A stretch of 64,000 nt of DNA from Litsea cubeba (GCA_012931725.1 CM022944.1:114421642-114485641); one strand, 5' to 3'. Shown: positions 9,280 through 21,379, numbered from the stretch's first letter. Notes: generated by a model from the letters alone, not told the origin. Translations and numbers: made by a program.

Positions 9280-9962
9280 TGTAAGTTTCAAAACCGTCTG
9301 ATAGAAGTTGTCAGATCCTTGAACCTGAGAGGCACCTCGCTATAGCGAGCGAAGGGGACGAGCCCAGTCCGATTTGAACGCTAAGTTAGAGTTTGAGTAG
9401 AGTTGATATTCTGATTGGAGTTTTATTAGGAGACTCTTGCACGGATTTGAGGCTATAAATTGGGAGATTCTCTCAACCCAAATAAAGACACCACCTCTCT
9501 CATTAATCTAAGTAAGAGATATCTTAGAGTGAGAAATTTTCTTTAGAGCCATTAAGAGATTGTTTTGAAGGGCTACACTAGAAGGTTTTGTTGCTTCTAC
9601 TCTCTTGTAGAAGATTGATCATCTTATCGACAAGGTGCGGGGAGATCAAGTAAGGAGAATGGTGTACGGTGGAAGTCGTGTCAGTGGAAGTTGTGCAAGA
9701 ACAACTTCAGTCCTTAGGTCGAGGTACAAACTGAAGTAAAAGAGCTGTGAGTATATCTTGTAACTGTTCGTGAAATCTTGATTTCTAGATCGTGGTTTTT
9801 TTCCCTGGAAAGGGTTTCCATGTAATATTTATGTCTGCCTTCTTATGATGATTGCTTGGTAGATTTATTTGTTAGTTCTATCTTATTTGATTGGTTATAT
9901 CCGCTGTATTGATTTGATTAATTAGACTAGCATCCATTCTAGTGGGTCTTGCAAAACCTTCA
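9280..9962 (+). repeat. LTR copy 3, 683 bases
   Basis: Begins TGTAAGTTTCAAAACC after the polypurine tract AAAAGGGGGAGA (about 9267-9278). It ends AAAACCTTCA and holds the palindrome CTCGCTATAGCGAG at 9336-9349. It is the 3' LTR of the composite. Confidence 0.85.
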
Positions 9963-10962
9963 AGGTCTAGCTGGGTTTAGACCTAAAAGTTGATTATCCA
10001 AGTGATATAGTGATATGTATAAAAATCATATGTTATACTAGCTTGACCACCCGTGCTTAAGAAACTATATACTATCTTGAGAGAGGAAAAAAGAAGAAAA
10101 ATGTCTTAGAAGAGACTTATGATGAAGATCTCAGATTGTTAAGTGTCCCTTTGGATTTGAATTGATTAGATGGAGAGTACAGATCATGCGAGACTTTAGT
10201 TTTTAAAATCTAATAATTAAGAAAGCAAACCATGTTATATTTACAAGATCAATTAATCAGCATCATTCAGGAACCTTCTACAATTAAGAAGAGAGTGTCG
10301 AAAAAGAGAGTCCAAACTAGGGTGAGATCGAGCAATCAATTGTGAAAACTTACCTCAATCTTGAAATTAAACGACCCTAGCTTAATATATATTAATATTA
10401 ATCGTAATTGATGATACTAATGTGCAATAAACATAGCAGAGGCACGTCCCATGACCTCATAGACATAGACGTTGGTTAGAGTCCTATTAATTACAATGTT
10501 TTTAGAGTATATATAGGTTTTGACTGGGACATGCTCCATCTATATACAGTTAATAGGGTTGAACCGGGCCCATCATTGACCCGTCCTAAACTCAACCCGC
10601 CATTTGCATCTCTATTCACCTGATAGTGTCTGGTCATAACTTGTTCTTTTAAAAAAAGTGGGGAACACTTGGGGGAGTGAAGGTCTATTTGATTCTCTTA
10701 AATGAAACACTCCACCAAAAACTCCAGAGGGATGAAAATGGGTCTCTAATATACTAAACAGTACTAATAAGTTGATCTGAATTTAAAAATAAAAGGATAT
10801 GGGTCCAATATTTGTACATGTTTATTACTTCAGGTTCAGGTTTGGAACAATGAATGTCATACCTTGAGGACCCAATTACCCCACGACACCTCACAATATA
10901 GTATAAATATATGTATATGTATGCTGAATACATGAGTGTATAGTTATACTTTAGAATACAAG
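9963..10962. other. AT-rich flank, nothing recognised
   Basis: No gene or repeat could be supported. It ends at the GTCATCATCATC tail that belongs to the 3' end of the antisense RTE element described at 17310. Confidence 0.5.
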
Positions 10963-11002
10963 TCGTCATCATCATCAAAGCCTTCACTTTATCCTCGCTT
11001 CC

Positions 11003-13500
11003 ATGTCGCCTCCCTCCCCAATCCCTAACACCCCCCATTTCCTGACGCCATCCATTTCCGAGCATGGTTCTCAAATTCCTATCCCAGACCAAATCCCCAT
11101 CTCTTTTCGCCTGCCTGTAGTTCCCATTCCTTCGCCAATACTCCGGCCCTTATCTCCTTCCAATCCAGCGATTTCCCCTTTACCCCAAAGCTTGTCCTCG
11201 GGTGCTCCCCTGGCTGTCTCGCCCGCCTCTTTCTCGCTCCCCCCCTCTTCCTTTTCTCACGGACAGCTTGTCCGCTGCTCAGAGCCAGCTTCACAGAGCC
11301 ATACCCCAAGTCAGCTTACTACTCCCAAATCTCAGCAGTATATTTCTCTGTCTTCGTCTCTATCTACTGCTCCTCTACCTTCTTCCTTACAGCATCAAAA
11401 CTTTCTAGCGCCAAGACCCCTCCACCTAGGTACCTCCGACTAGGGATGTAAATGGTCCCAGATTCTTCGATTACCTGAAGGTTCTGACCCATTAAAAATG
11501 GGGTCTGGGTCCTTATTTAGGCCCCGATAAATGGATCCGGGTCCGGTTCCACCTTGGTTCAGACCCGAGACCCGACATATTACCTCAATTTTCGAAAATC
11601 ACTCCTAAAAATCATATTCTTTTAATATAATTCTTTACATAGACCCGGACCCGGATCCAGACCCGCTCCACATATAGTTCTGGTTTCGGTTCCGGAGCCA
11701 AGAAATAGGTTCCGAAATGGTTCCGGGTTTGGATCCGGTTCCACCTTCTCCTTAACGGTTTCGATTCGGGTCCACCCGTTTACAACCCTACCTCCGACCC
11801 TACTGCCCCTGTTTTTGTTCCTTTTCCTGCCAATCTTGCATCTCGCCCTTCTAATGGACCTCTGGCCGTCCCACTTCTAGAACCCCCCTATTTGTCCTGG
11901 GACTTTGCTCAGCTAGGGCTACTGTAACATCATCTAGCTGGTCTAATCCTCTTTGCCAGAGGTTCTTCTAACCCTCCCCCCTTCTGAGCAGGTCACCCTA
12001 GCAGGGTCAATCCCCTCAGTCGAGTCAGTTTCCCCGCCTCTCTTTTCTTCCCAACCCAGTTTCCCCCCTGTGGAGCAGCTGGCTTAGCTCCTCAGCTCAG
12101 TTCCAATCTCCTATCCCCCACCCCCTGTCCTCAGGAATTGGTCAGAGCTATTCCCTCACTCAAAACCGTTACCCCCCTCAAATTACCCCCCTCCTCCCTA
12201 ATTAATGGTCAGTTAGTTATAAGAATCCCTTCCTCTATGATTGAACGTAGCAAAAACTCCTTCTCCAATGCAGCCATAGGGCGTTTCTTTGGCAAAAGAC
12301 CAACGATTGATTGGTTGTCTTAGCAGGCCTACTCCCATTGGAACCTCTCTAAGCCCTGCCTCCTGTTTCTCATAGACAAGGGTTATTTCCTCTTCAGATT
12401 TAGCTCAAAGGTGGACAGGGATGTTGCCCTCTCTAATTCCCCATCTCTCTTCCATAATAGGAAGCTCTACCTCCTACCTTGGTCCCTAGCCAAGGCCCTT
12501 TTGTTAGGCCTTCTCTCCATCCGATTTGGATCCAAATCCATGGCATCCCTTACCACTGCTGGAGCTCTAATATCCTTCTATCTCTAGTTAGCTCGGTTGG
12601 TTCTCCCCTCAGATTGGACGAGATTATTGCTTCCCAGAAAATCTTTATTTTTGCCAGAATCCTGATTAACCTTGATCTCTCCAAGCCTCTTCCTGCTGAG
12701 ATCATGGTGGACTTAGGAGTAGAATCTGAGGTTCTTCTTTCCATCACCTATGAAAACCTGCCTTGCTTAACCTGCCTATCTCCTAGGCGCGCACTCAGCT
12801 AGCACCTGTAACTTCATTTCCCCCATTCTAAAACCTCACCTCAACCATTCTATCACCCAACCTTCAGGGGGTCTTCTAAGTAAATCTCCTAGCCCTCCTC
12901 TAAGCCCCCCTGCCTCCTCTTCAACTCCAGTCCCAGCTCCTTCCCCTTCTTATTCTCTGTTTAACTCTGCCTCTGCAGTAGGCCTTCCTGAAAGTGGCCC
13001 TTTTAAGTTAGCCTCTGATCAGGCTTTGACCCTCTCTTTGCCTGACCAATTCTCTACTAAGTCTCTGGATCCCTCCTTAACTGATCCAAACCTATCTAAG
13101 TCCACTTCCCATTCCTCTCCCCCCTTCCTTCCTCCAGACTAGAGCTTCTTCCCCAAGACATCGTGCTCAAGATTCTAAGTAAAACCCCTGCCCTAACTTT
13201 AGACATTCCCAACCCTTTCTCAGTTCTGGAAAACATCACATTCTTAGACCCAGTCTTATCAACCCCTTTCTCTAATTTTCTCCCTTCTTCTTTTGATGAT
13301 CCCCCTTCGGCTAAGATCAATCTCAGATCCTGGCTAACCCCAATTCTGCAGGCATCTCTTTGGTAGTAGACCTCACTCCTTTCTTAACTCACTCCTTTCT
13401 TAAAGAAAAAAAAAGAAGTCCAAAACTATACCTAAGCATGCCCCCTTCCTCCCGGCCTAAAATTAGAAGCTCTGTAGGTTCTCACGCTCCCTCTCCTAGT
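11003..13500 (+). pseudogene. L1 ORF1 (gag-like, DUF4283), interrupted
   Basis: ORF1 proteins of plant L1 elements bind the element RNA. The frame opens at ATG 11003 with a Pro/Ser-rich N-terminus, which runs into the MITE at 11441 and stops. Beyond the MITE, a DUF4283-like block appears (IGRFFGKRPTIDW near 12280, then FLFRFSSKVDRD and LPWS up to about 12485). A degenerate knuckle follows (YENLPCLTC near 12750). Frames change several times and the remainder to 13500 is Pro/Ser-rich. The domain assignment rests on motif similarity. Confidence 0.65.
11441..11790. mobile_element. hAT-type MITE (350 bases)
   Basis: The terminal inverted repeats read TAGGGATGTAAATGG at the left and, reversed from the right, TAGGGTTGTAAACGG. 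A perfect 8-base duplication CCTCCGAC lies at 11433-11440 and 11791-11798. Eight-base duplications and short TIRs starting TAGGG fit non-autonomous hAT elements. The interior is rich in GGGTCCGG and GGTTCCGG-type words and has no coding capacity. A related, truncated copy is at 51796-52270. It inserted into ORF1 of the L1. Confidence 0.85.
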
Positions 13501-13505
13501 CCAAA

Positions 13506-16500
13506 ATGATCAGCGTCCTTTACTGGAATTGTAGGGGTATAGCCAATTCTCCTACCACCAGAGCTCTCCACCACTTGATTTCCTCAAAATCCCCTGATGT
13601 CATTTTCCTTTCCGGAGCCAAAGACTTTCCCTCCTCCCTTTTGTCCTCTTTGGGCTTCGATGGCTTTTTCTCCAATAATCCCCTCTGCCTTACCTCCATC
13701 TGGTGTTTGTTCAAAACAAGCTCTAATTTTGATTTCTTCCTCTCTAACTTCTCTTCACAACATTTGACTATTTATTTTCTCAATCTAGCTAGCGTTACCT
13801 GGTGCCTCCTCACAGGTATCCATGCTTCCACGAACTACATTAAGAGAAGAGACATAGAGGACTACATCTCCTCTCAGTCCTTAACTAACTCTCCTTGGTG
13901 CGCACAGGGAGATTTTAACTCAATCATCTCTACTTCTGAAAAGCTTAGCATCAGGCCCTCCCGCTTGAATTCAGATTTCCTGCAGTTAGTCCTCTCCTCT
14001 GGCTTGAAAGACATGAGTTTCTCTGGTAACAAATTCACCTGGTCCAATAACTGTAGGGGTAATGGCTATGTTGCAGCTAGACTGGATAGAGCCCTCTGCA
14101 ACTACCTTTGTCAAGCTACTTCTAGTGATCCCCAGCTCTCCCACCTTCCCAAGTATTCCTCTGACCACTGTCCTCTGTTTCTTTCTCACAACCAGCGCCC
14201 TGGTCCAGCTCATGCCCCTTTCAAATTTGAAGCCATGTGGATTCATCATCTAGACTTCCTCAACCTGGTAGCCACTAATTGGAACTTTGAGATATTAGGT
14301 AACTCCCAATTTGCCTTAGCCCAGAACTTGAAATCCTTAAAATAGGTCCTTAAAAGCTAGAACAAAGATGTATTTGGAGATATCAGGCTTCGGGTTCTCT
14401 CTGCCGAAAAGAAAGTTCTTGAGCTTCAGGATCTTCTTGATGATTGTCCAACATACTCCCTCCACCATTCCCTTGCTGAGGCTAAGTCCAATCTCCACAA
14501 CTGCCTCCAATTAAAAGACATCCATTAATTGGCGCCAAAAGTCTAGGATCCGTTGGCTGAAAGAGGGAGATAGAAACACTGCCTTTTTCCATGCTTATGC
14601 CAAATCAAGAGGGGAAGTAAATCGCATTGACAAGATCCTCTCCGATGGTGTTTGGGTGGAGGATAAATCCCAAATCCATTTTATTGCCGTCGATCACTTC
14701 TCTTCGATAGCCAACTCAGTTCACCCTGCTCCCTCTGACCATTTATTCAGAATTGGTAGCAATAAAGTCTCAGCTGATCAGACGTCCTTTTTAACCAAAA
14801 CTCCGGATGCAACTGAGATTCGTGGGGCTGTTTTTGCTCTTAAAAGAGATAGCTCCCCCGGTTTGGATGGCTTCTCAGGACATTTCTTCACTGCAATTTG
14901 GCATATCGCTGGTCTCTTAGTGGTTAAGGCTGTTTAGCACTTCTTCAGCTCAGGTAAGCTCTACAGAGCCTCAAATGCTTATTTCCTCACCTTGATCCCT
15001 AAAGTCCAATCTCCAAGTTCCTTAGTGGACTATAGGCCAATCAGCCTTCTTAATTTTATCTACAAAATCATCACAAAAATCTTGGCCACCAGACTTTTCT
15101 AGATCCTCAGTCATTTAATTTTCCCAAACCAGGCAGCCTTTGTTAAAGGTAGATCAATTCATCAACACATTGCTCTAGCCCAAGAGCTCTTTTAATCCCT
15201 TCATTCCAAGTTGAGAGGTGGTTCTCTGTGTTTACAATTAGACATCTCAAAGGCCTTTGACAAATTAAGCTGGTCTTTTCTTTTTAAAGCCCTCCATTTC
15301 TTTGGCTTTTCTGATAATTAGGCTAACCTCATCAAAGAATGCGTGTGTACCGCTAAGGGTTCTGTCCTCATCAATAGAACCCCCCATGGCTTCTTCAACT
15401 CCATCTGTGGGCTTAGGCAAGGTGAACCCCTGTCCCCTTACCTCTTCATTCTGCCTGAAGAAATTCTAAGCCTCAAATCTAAGACCTGGTCAACAAAAGC
15501 CTCATCCCTCCCCTTTCTTCAGTTCCAAACACTCCCTACCATCTTCTCTATGCTGGTGACATCCTTCTGTTAAAAAAGGGTCAGAAAACTAGTTTGATTG
15601 CTTTGAAGGAGGTCCTTGCCATCTATCAATCCTACTCAGGCCAATCCATCAATCTTGTGAAAAGCAAGCTTTTCATTGGAAAATGTAGTCACATATATCA
15701 AAGGCAGATCTCAGCTGTCACTAATCTTCAAGGATCCCCTCTCAATTCATCTTATCTTGGAGCTCCTCTCATCATAGGCTCCCCCAGAAGGCAGCATTTT
15801 TCAAATTTGTTGGACAAGTTTGTCACCAGGGCGCAGAACCTTGATAAGGCATATGCTAGAAGGCCTATCTACTCACATTGCTTTAGTTCTTCCCATTCCT
15901 AAGTCTATCATCCACAAATTGGAAAGCTTCATGAGAAATTTCCTTCGGTTAGCTGGGCCAGTTAGATTGAGAAGAAATCAGATCAGTTGGGATTCAGTTT
16001 CTACCAAGGAGGGGGGGGGGGGGGCTTGGGTTTAGGCACCTGTCTGATCAAAATGAGGTCTCTTTTCTCAAGCTAGGCTGGTTGGCATCCTCCTCAGATT
16101 CCCTCTGAGCCAATTGGATGAAGGGCAGGTATTTTAAAAATTCATCCATTTGGAGCACCTCTATTCCTATAGCTGGATCCTGCATCTGGCGTAAAATCAT
16201 GAAGCTTGCTCACCACATCCATTCTTACAGCCAATAGATCATTGGGGATGGAAGGCTGGTGGATTTATGGTTTGATGATTGGTCCCAGGAAGGTCCTCTG
16301 GCTTCTTTCTTCCCTTCTAACCAGCGCCTTACCTCCATCTGGGATGGATTAACTTGGATGATCCCGCATGGCATTCTGGAGGCCGCCGCTGCTGCTTTGG
16401 AAAGAGCTGTACATGATTTATCTTTGGACGTGCTATCTTCAGAAACCATTATCTGGAAATCTAAGCCTTCTCAAGCCCTCTCCCTTATGGAGGCCTGGCA

Positions 16501-17019
16501 GCTCATCAAGTCGCACAGAGTCTCTGAGGCTTGGGCTATATATTTGGGACCCCCTGGTTTGGAACTCTCTGCAGCCTCCTCGCATCTCTATCTTTGCTTG
16601 GAGGTTGATGGACGGGAAAATCCCAACTGACGCCTGGGCACAAGCTTTTGGGTTCAGCCTCGCCTCAAGATGTAGTCTTTGTCAGCTAAACTCGGAATCG
16701 ACTCTCCATCTCCTTTTTCTCTGCCCTTTTGTATCCTCAATTTGGAGTTGGATTTATCAAACTAAAGGTATTGTCTTGGCTGGGTCACCTTACCCATCCA
16801 TTCTCTGGACTGCTCTATCTCAATGGCGACAATCATGATAGCAAGGGTGCTGCCTCCATTTTCTTCTCTACGGTCTTTGCTGTTTGGACTTGCAGGAATG
16901 ACACTACTCACAACTGCTCTAGAGCCTCCCAAATGAGGGTGAAATTCTACCTCAGAGAGATTCTCCATGCCTCTCTCAGCAGCATAAAAAAACCCTTTTC
17001 TACGAGGCCTCTCCAGTAG
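13506..17019 (+). pseudogene. L1 ORF2 (endonuclease, reverse transcriptase, zinc-binding), broken
   Basis: ORF2 of plant L1 elements nicks DNA and copies the element RNA. The apurinic-type endonuclease is at 13506-14345, with start MISVLYWNCRGI, QGDFNSII and SSDHCPLF. A TAG at 14343 ends the first frame and another near 14358 replaces a Trp codon. RT blocks follow in mixed frames: SPGLDGFSGHFF (about 14860), DYRPISLLNF (15030), AFVKGRSIHQ (15140), LDISKAFDKLSWSF (15240) and LRQGEPLSPYLF (15415). The catalytic box reads YAGD (15549-15560) where active elements have ADD. The zinc-binding C-terminus (CSLCQLNSESTLHLLFLCPF) runs from about 16600 to the stop at 17019. Clearly inactive. Confidence 0.85.
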
Positions 17020-17309
17020 TTCTGTATCACCCTGATGGACCCCATTTTCAGAAGGTGATGCTGCTTCCGAAAGAGCCTTGTAGTTTCATCTGGTAGAGCT
17101 ACTCCTGTCTCTCCCAGCTGTTTGGTCCTGCTCTGTTTTGCGTTTTTCTTTTGGCCTGGTTTTTTGAAAACAATCCTCTATTTTCTATCTTTGGTTTTTC
17201 TTTTCCTTTTCTTCTGGTAAATTGTCCTAAGTAGGTTTCTTTTTCTGGGGGCTTTTTGCCTTGTTTTCCATTCCCTCTTCTATTACAATTTGCCATTAGC
17301 AAAAAAAAT

Positions 17310-19640
17310 TCATCATCAAAGCCTTGTCCCAACTATGTTGCAGGTCAGCTAAACGAATTCTGTTTCTCCATTTTGATCTATATTGAGCCAAATTCTCAGA
17401 TAAGTTATAATTCTTCAGATCTATTTTTAATACCTCCATCAACATCCTCTTTGGCTTGCCCCTTTCCCTTGGTGGGCCATCAACCTTCATAGCCAAATTT
17501 TTTCTTATCGGAGTCATTGTAGGCCTTTATTGGATATGCCCAAAACAACTCAAAGAAGGTTTCGCTAATTTTATCCCTTATTACTGTTACCCTTAAATTC
17601 TCTCGAGCGCTCATTTCTAATTTTATCCTTCTTAGTTTTACCACATATCCATCTCAACACTCTCATCTTTGCTAATGCTACATCAATTTTGTGCGTATGT
17701 TGCTTCTTGATTAGCCAACATTATGCTCCCTAAGTCATAGCTGGACTAATTACTGTCATGTAAAAATCCCTCCTTCAATCTTATTGGCATTCGTCGGTCT
17801 CAAAGAACTCTAGAAGAAAGTTTCCACTTTAGCCATTCCTCTTTTATTGTATGTTGACATCTTCATTAATCTCCCCATCCTTACTAATTATAAAGCGAAG
17901 GTAATGGAAATAATCTCTTTGTGGTATCTCATAGGTACAATCCATATATTCCTTCTTTGTACTGCCTATTTTAAAGCCTTTCGATCTCGTGTCATCTCTC
18001 GAATCTTGCATTCACACCATCTCTTGATTCATCTACCAACACTACATCATCTGCAAATAATATACACCAAGGTGCCTCTTCTTGAATATGAGCAATTAAC
18101 TCATCCATAATCAGTGCAAAGAGATAAGAGCTTAGGGTTGACCCTTGATGTAAAACTATGGTCACTGAGAACTCACTTGTCTCTCTACAAGTAGATATCA
18201 CACTCATTACCACTCTTTCATACTTATTTTTAATAATTTAAATATAACATCTTGGAATATTTCTTTTATTTAAAACCCACTAAATTAAATCTCTTGTTAT
18301 CCTGTCATAGGCTTTTTCTAGATCAATGAAGACCACATGTAGATTCTTCTTCTTCGTTCGATATCTTTCCATTAATTGCCTAAGTGAGGAGATAACTTCC
18401 ATAGTTAACTTCCTTGGCATAAATTCAAATTTATCTTCAGATACCTTGGTCTTCTGCCTAAATCTTTGCTCCATTTCTCTCTCACATAGCTTCAAAGTGT
18501 GTCTCATAAATTTAATCCCACGATAGTTGTTACAGTTTTGTATATCTCCCTTGTTCTTATATATAACTAGTACGATGCTTCTCCATTCATTTGGCATCTT
18601 CTTTGTCATTAATATCTTATTGAAGAGACTAGTTAACCAAACTTCCCCAATTTCTCTTAAGTATTTTCAAGCCCCAATTGGCGATAGAAAATGACACAAT
18701 AATAGTTTTATGGTGAGGGCGAGGGCTCGACCATAATTATGACCGCTCAGGAGCAGGGTGGACGTTGACCTCAACAATCCCTCCCTCAACGACACACCCA
18801 CTGCGACTCCTATTACGAACTCACAAAAAGCATGTCTCGTGACTCGAACACCCGACCTACCATGCTCTGATACCACTTGCAGAATCATACACCCTATTGA
18901 GCTACCACTTATCCCAAAACCAATTGGTGATAGGAAATGGCACAACAATAGTTTTATGGTGAGGGCGAGACCTCGACAACAATTATGACCGCTCAGGAGC
19001 GAGGGTGGACGTTAACCTCAACACTATCTTTATTTGTTTCAATGCTTTCCTCAGTTCCATCACCCTAATTCTACGAAAACAAGTATGCTTTGCTAACGAT
19101 GCATCCGCTTTTGTTCTCATGCATCCTATATAGTCTTCATTTAAGGGTATGCTAAAATATTCTTACTATATTTGTTTGATATCGTTGTCCTTCACTAGAA
19201 CATCTTAGTCATTGTTCTTAATATATTTGACATAATCTAAGTCCCTAGTTTTTCTTTCTTTTATTTTTTGCAAGCTTAAAAATGTCTTTCTCTCATTCTC
19301 TTGTTCCTAACCTATTATATAGGTCATTATATGATTTGAATCTTGCATAGCTTACTACTTTTTTAGCTTCTTATACATCTCATAGTTTTCCATTTTCTTA
19401 GTCCCTTGCCAAACTTTGTATCAACGTCTCTTCTCTTGAATAGCTTTCTGAGCTTCTACACTCCAACACCGGGTTTCTTTATTATAGTGTCCATTTCCTT
19501 TCGACTCTCTTTTGCAACATTCCTGATGGAGTTAGTTATTTTTTTCCACATCTTGGTTGTTTCTCCCTTAAGATTTCAATCTCCCTCCTCGATCATGACT
19601 GCCCTCTCCAACCGAGTCAAGTCTCGCCTTGTGACCGCTG
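17310..19640 (-). pseudogene. RTE-type LINE ORF (antisense), with nested TRIM
   Basis: On the minus strand, reading down from 19640: the linker after the endonuclease (KERKTRDLDYVKYIK near 19220); IRVMELRKALKQIK (19070-19025); a TRIM insertion; the RT palm (MPNEWRSIVLVIYKNKGD near 18590, HVVFIDLEKAYDR near 18320, LHQGSTLSSYLFALIMDEL near 18140 and the catalytic LFADDVVLVDE near 18055); and the C-terminus (GPPRERGKPKRMLMEV and KWRNRIRLAD, 17480-17340). The 3' tail ends AAGGCTTTGATGATGA, the usual RTE tail, which continues at 10984-10963 left of the inserted L1. Several frameshifts and stops. No clear endonuclease domain was found above 19640. Confidence 0.85.
18674..19023 (-). mobile_element. 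TRIM (terminal-repeat retrotransposon in miniature), 3' LTR truncated
   Basis: On the minus strand: LTR 19023-18878 (146 bases, TGTTGAGGTCAACG to ATTCTGCA), the primer-binding site TGGTATCAGAGCATGG (18875-18860), about 100 bases of non-coding interior ending in a purine run, then a second LTR starting at 18776 with the same TGTTGAGGTCAACG. That second LTR stops at CCAATTGG (18681-18674), 42 bases short of full length. RTE sequence resumes through the same CCAATTGG. It has no coding capacity. A second family member is at 60235-60392. Confidence 0.85.
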
Positions 19641-19786
19641 CCAGCGTCAGGTGCCTGTAATTATTTATTATACAGTTATAAACAATTAAAAAAAACTTAA
19701 ATATTGACACATTAATGACATAATTGACAATTTAAACGTACAAGTTTTTTTCTTACTGACCTGAGTAGTAGGTGGTGGGTTTGAAG

Positions 19787-21308
19787 CTAGCGGGCCGCGA
19801 CTCTGTGATAGAACTCCTCTCTCATCTCTGCCCTCACCTCATATGTCACCTCCTCTCTGATAGCTGCCTTCATGGACTGTAGCAGCTCCTCGACCTCCTC
19901 ATCTGTACGGAGGCGCAGGCCCTGGGAGGAGCTAGCACCGGATGACTCCGCTCGCGCGATGTGCGAGCGTGGAATGCCCGTCCCATACGTGAGTGTGTAT
20001 CCGTGCCCGTCCCGGCCAACGACGGAGTGGAACATCTCATCCCTCCGCGATGGCAACCTGCGCTCCTCCTTGGGCAACGCCTCCAGGCGTGACTGAAACT
20101 GGGCCTGCGTAGTTGATTGATTTAATATATTATCATGCATAACAAGACATAGTAATAGACATATAATTTAAGCGGTTCAATATAATTACTTACGTAGATA
20201 GCTGCAACCTCCAGGTGGCGAGGATCTTGAGAACCCATCCAGATGGACATCCTGTCGACCAGACTGCCCTCGGAACGCAACTGTTTGGTGGAGAGTTATA
20301 TTATTAGTATAATATCATACAAATTGATAAAAATATAAATTACATGTACGATCTAACTTTTTCCTCGTGGCGGACCTGGGTGATGTGTCGAGTCCCCAAC
20401 CTGTGTGCGGGACCCTGCATTGCGCGGTTCCGCGCATTCGTAGCCGCCTCTTTCTGTTTTTAATATTTATCAGTTAATTTTTATTAGTTATGATAGTCAT
20501 TAGTAAATTGTTAAAATGAAAATAAAAAAATTACAAGTTTCTCACCTTTGCCTCCTCGCTCGTCCAGTACCGAGCTCAGGACATGCCGTCAAATTGTCCT
20601 GGAAAGGACAAATAATTTTTCATTAAGTTATGGTTTAAATTGACACATCCTGCGGAGAAATGTTAAATTACTACCTTAACCTACTTCAAGATACGATCTA
20701 ATGTATCCACCGGGAATGCCTCCCAATCAAGTGTAGTCAAAGGGAATGCATATGGATCCCGGACCATATGTCCCAAATGACTGATGAGCTGGCGAGCATG
20801 CGGACCCACTGGATGGTATGTCTCATCAAACTGGACCTTAATGGGATAACCGAAATTCCATTGCTGGAAGATGGGCCCATGCTCATAGAATATGTTCAAA
20901 TTAGAGATAATCTAATTAAATTGAAATAAAATAATTTGCTAGAATTAAAATATTTTAATTAAATAAACTTATACCAGTCTGTGTATTGGTTGGACCAAGC
21001 CGAGACGGTGAAGCTAAAGTAGTCGACGCCGAAGGCCCCACTAGGGTGGATAGGGATGGTCGATCAATCGGGGGCGGCACGGCGATGATCGGTGAATGGG
21101 TCGATGCACTCTGTTCGGAGGGCGATGGCCTCGGCCTGGAGGTCAATGGACTCGGATGAGAGGTCGATGGCCTACTTGGTGGGGCCATCGAACTAGGCTG
21201 GGCGGCACCCGGTGTAGGTCTAGGGTCCCCAGATGGCATACTGGCCTAGGCCTGGCGTAACAGCTCGTCCATCGTCCGCGGACGATCTCTCCTCTTTCGT
21301 CTTGACAT
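19787..21308 (-). pseudogene. CACTA second ORF (TnpA-like), broken
   Basis: The likely start is the ATG at 21308: a basic N-terminus (MSRRKRRDRPRTMDELLRQA), an in-frame TAG, then a Pro/Ser-rich tract (21239-20955). Remnants follow at 20899-20681 (FGYPIKVQFDETYHPVG) and 20140-19787 (PKEERRLPSRRDEMFHSVVG, HGYTLTYGTGI, then an acidic coiled-coil end). The last block resembles the C-terminal part of plant transposase family proteins encoded next to TNP2 and thought to bind the element ends. Intervening AT-rich segments look like introns, but splice sites were not resolved. Confidence 0.55.
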
Positions 21309-21379
21309 ATCTGTTCAAATGTTTGTAAGATAAATTAATTTAACGAGATAATTGAAATTAACATTTAAAAATTATTTAC

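Larger units (their letters stand above)
6191..9962 (+). mobile_element. Recombined Sirevirus-like copia element, LTR-internal-LTR-internal-LTR
   Basis: There are three LTR copies: partial 6191-6478, and near-complete 7452-8135 and 9280-9962. Two partial internal regions lie between them. The outer flanks AGGTT (6186-6190) and AGGTC (9963-9967) are a near-match for a 5-base duplication. The primer-binding site TGGTATCAGAG follows the middle LTR. Both internal copies keep only gag-type sequence; protease, integrase, RT and RNase H are gone. A tandem of this shape is expected from unequal recombination between LTRs of adjacent or sister copies. It cannot move by itself. Confidence 0.8.
10985..17309 (+). 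mobile_element. Near-complete L1-type LINE with 16-base target-site duplication
   Basis: Flanked by perfect 16-base direct repeats TCATCATCAAAGCCTT at 10969-10984 and 17310-17325, with a short A-run (17301-17308) at the 3' end. These are the marks of target-primed reverse transcription. ORF1 starts 18 bases inside the left end; ORF2 has endonuclease, RT and C-terminal zinc-binding regions in order. The insertion site is the extreme 3' end of an antisense RTE element. Many stops and frameshifts and a MITE in ORF1 make it inactive. Confidence 0.85.

Noticed and set aside
16008..16024. Long G-run as a G-quadruplex or regulatory site
   Set aside because: It is a homopolymer within decayed L1 ORF2, more likely expansion or sequencing slippage.
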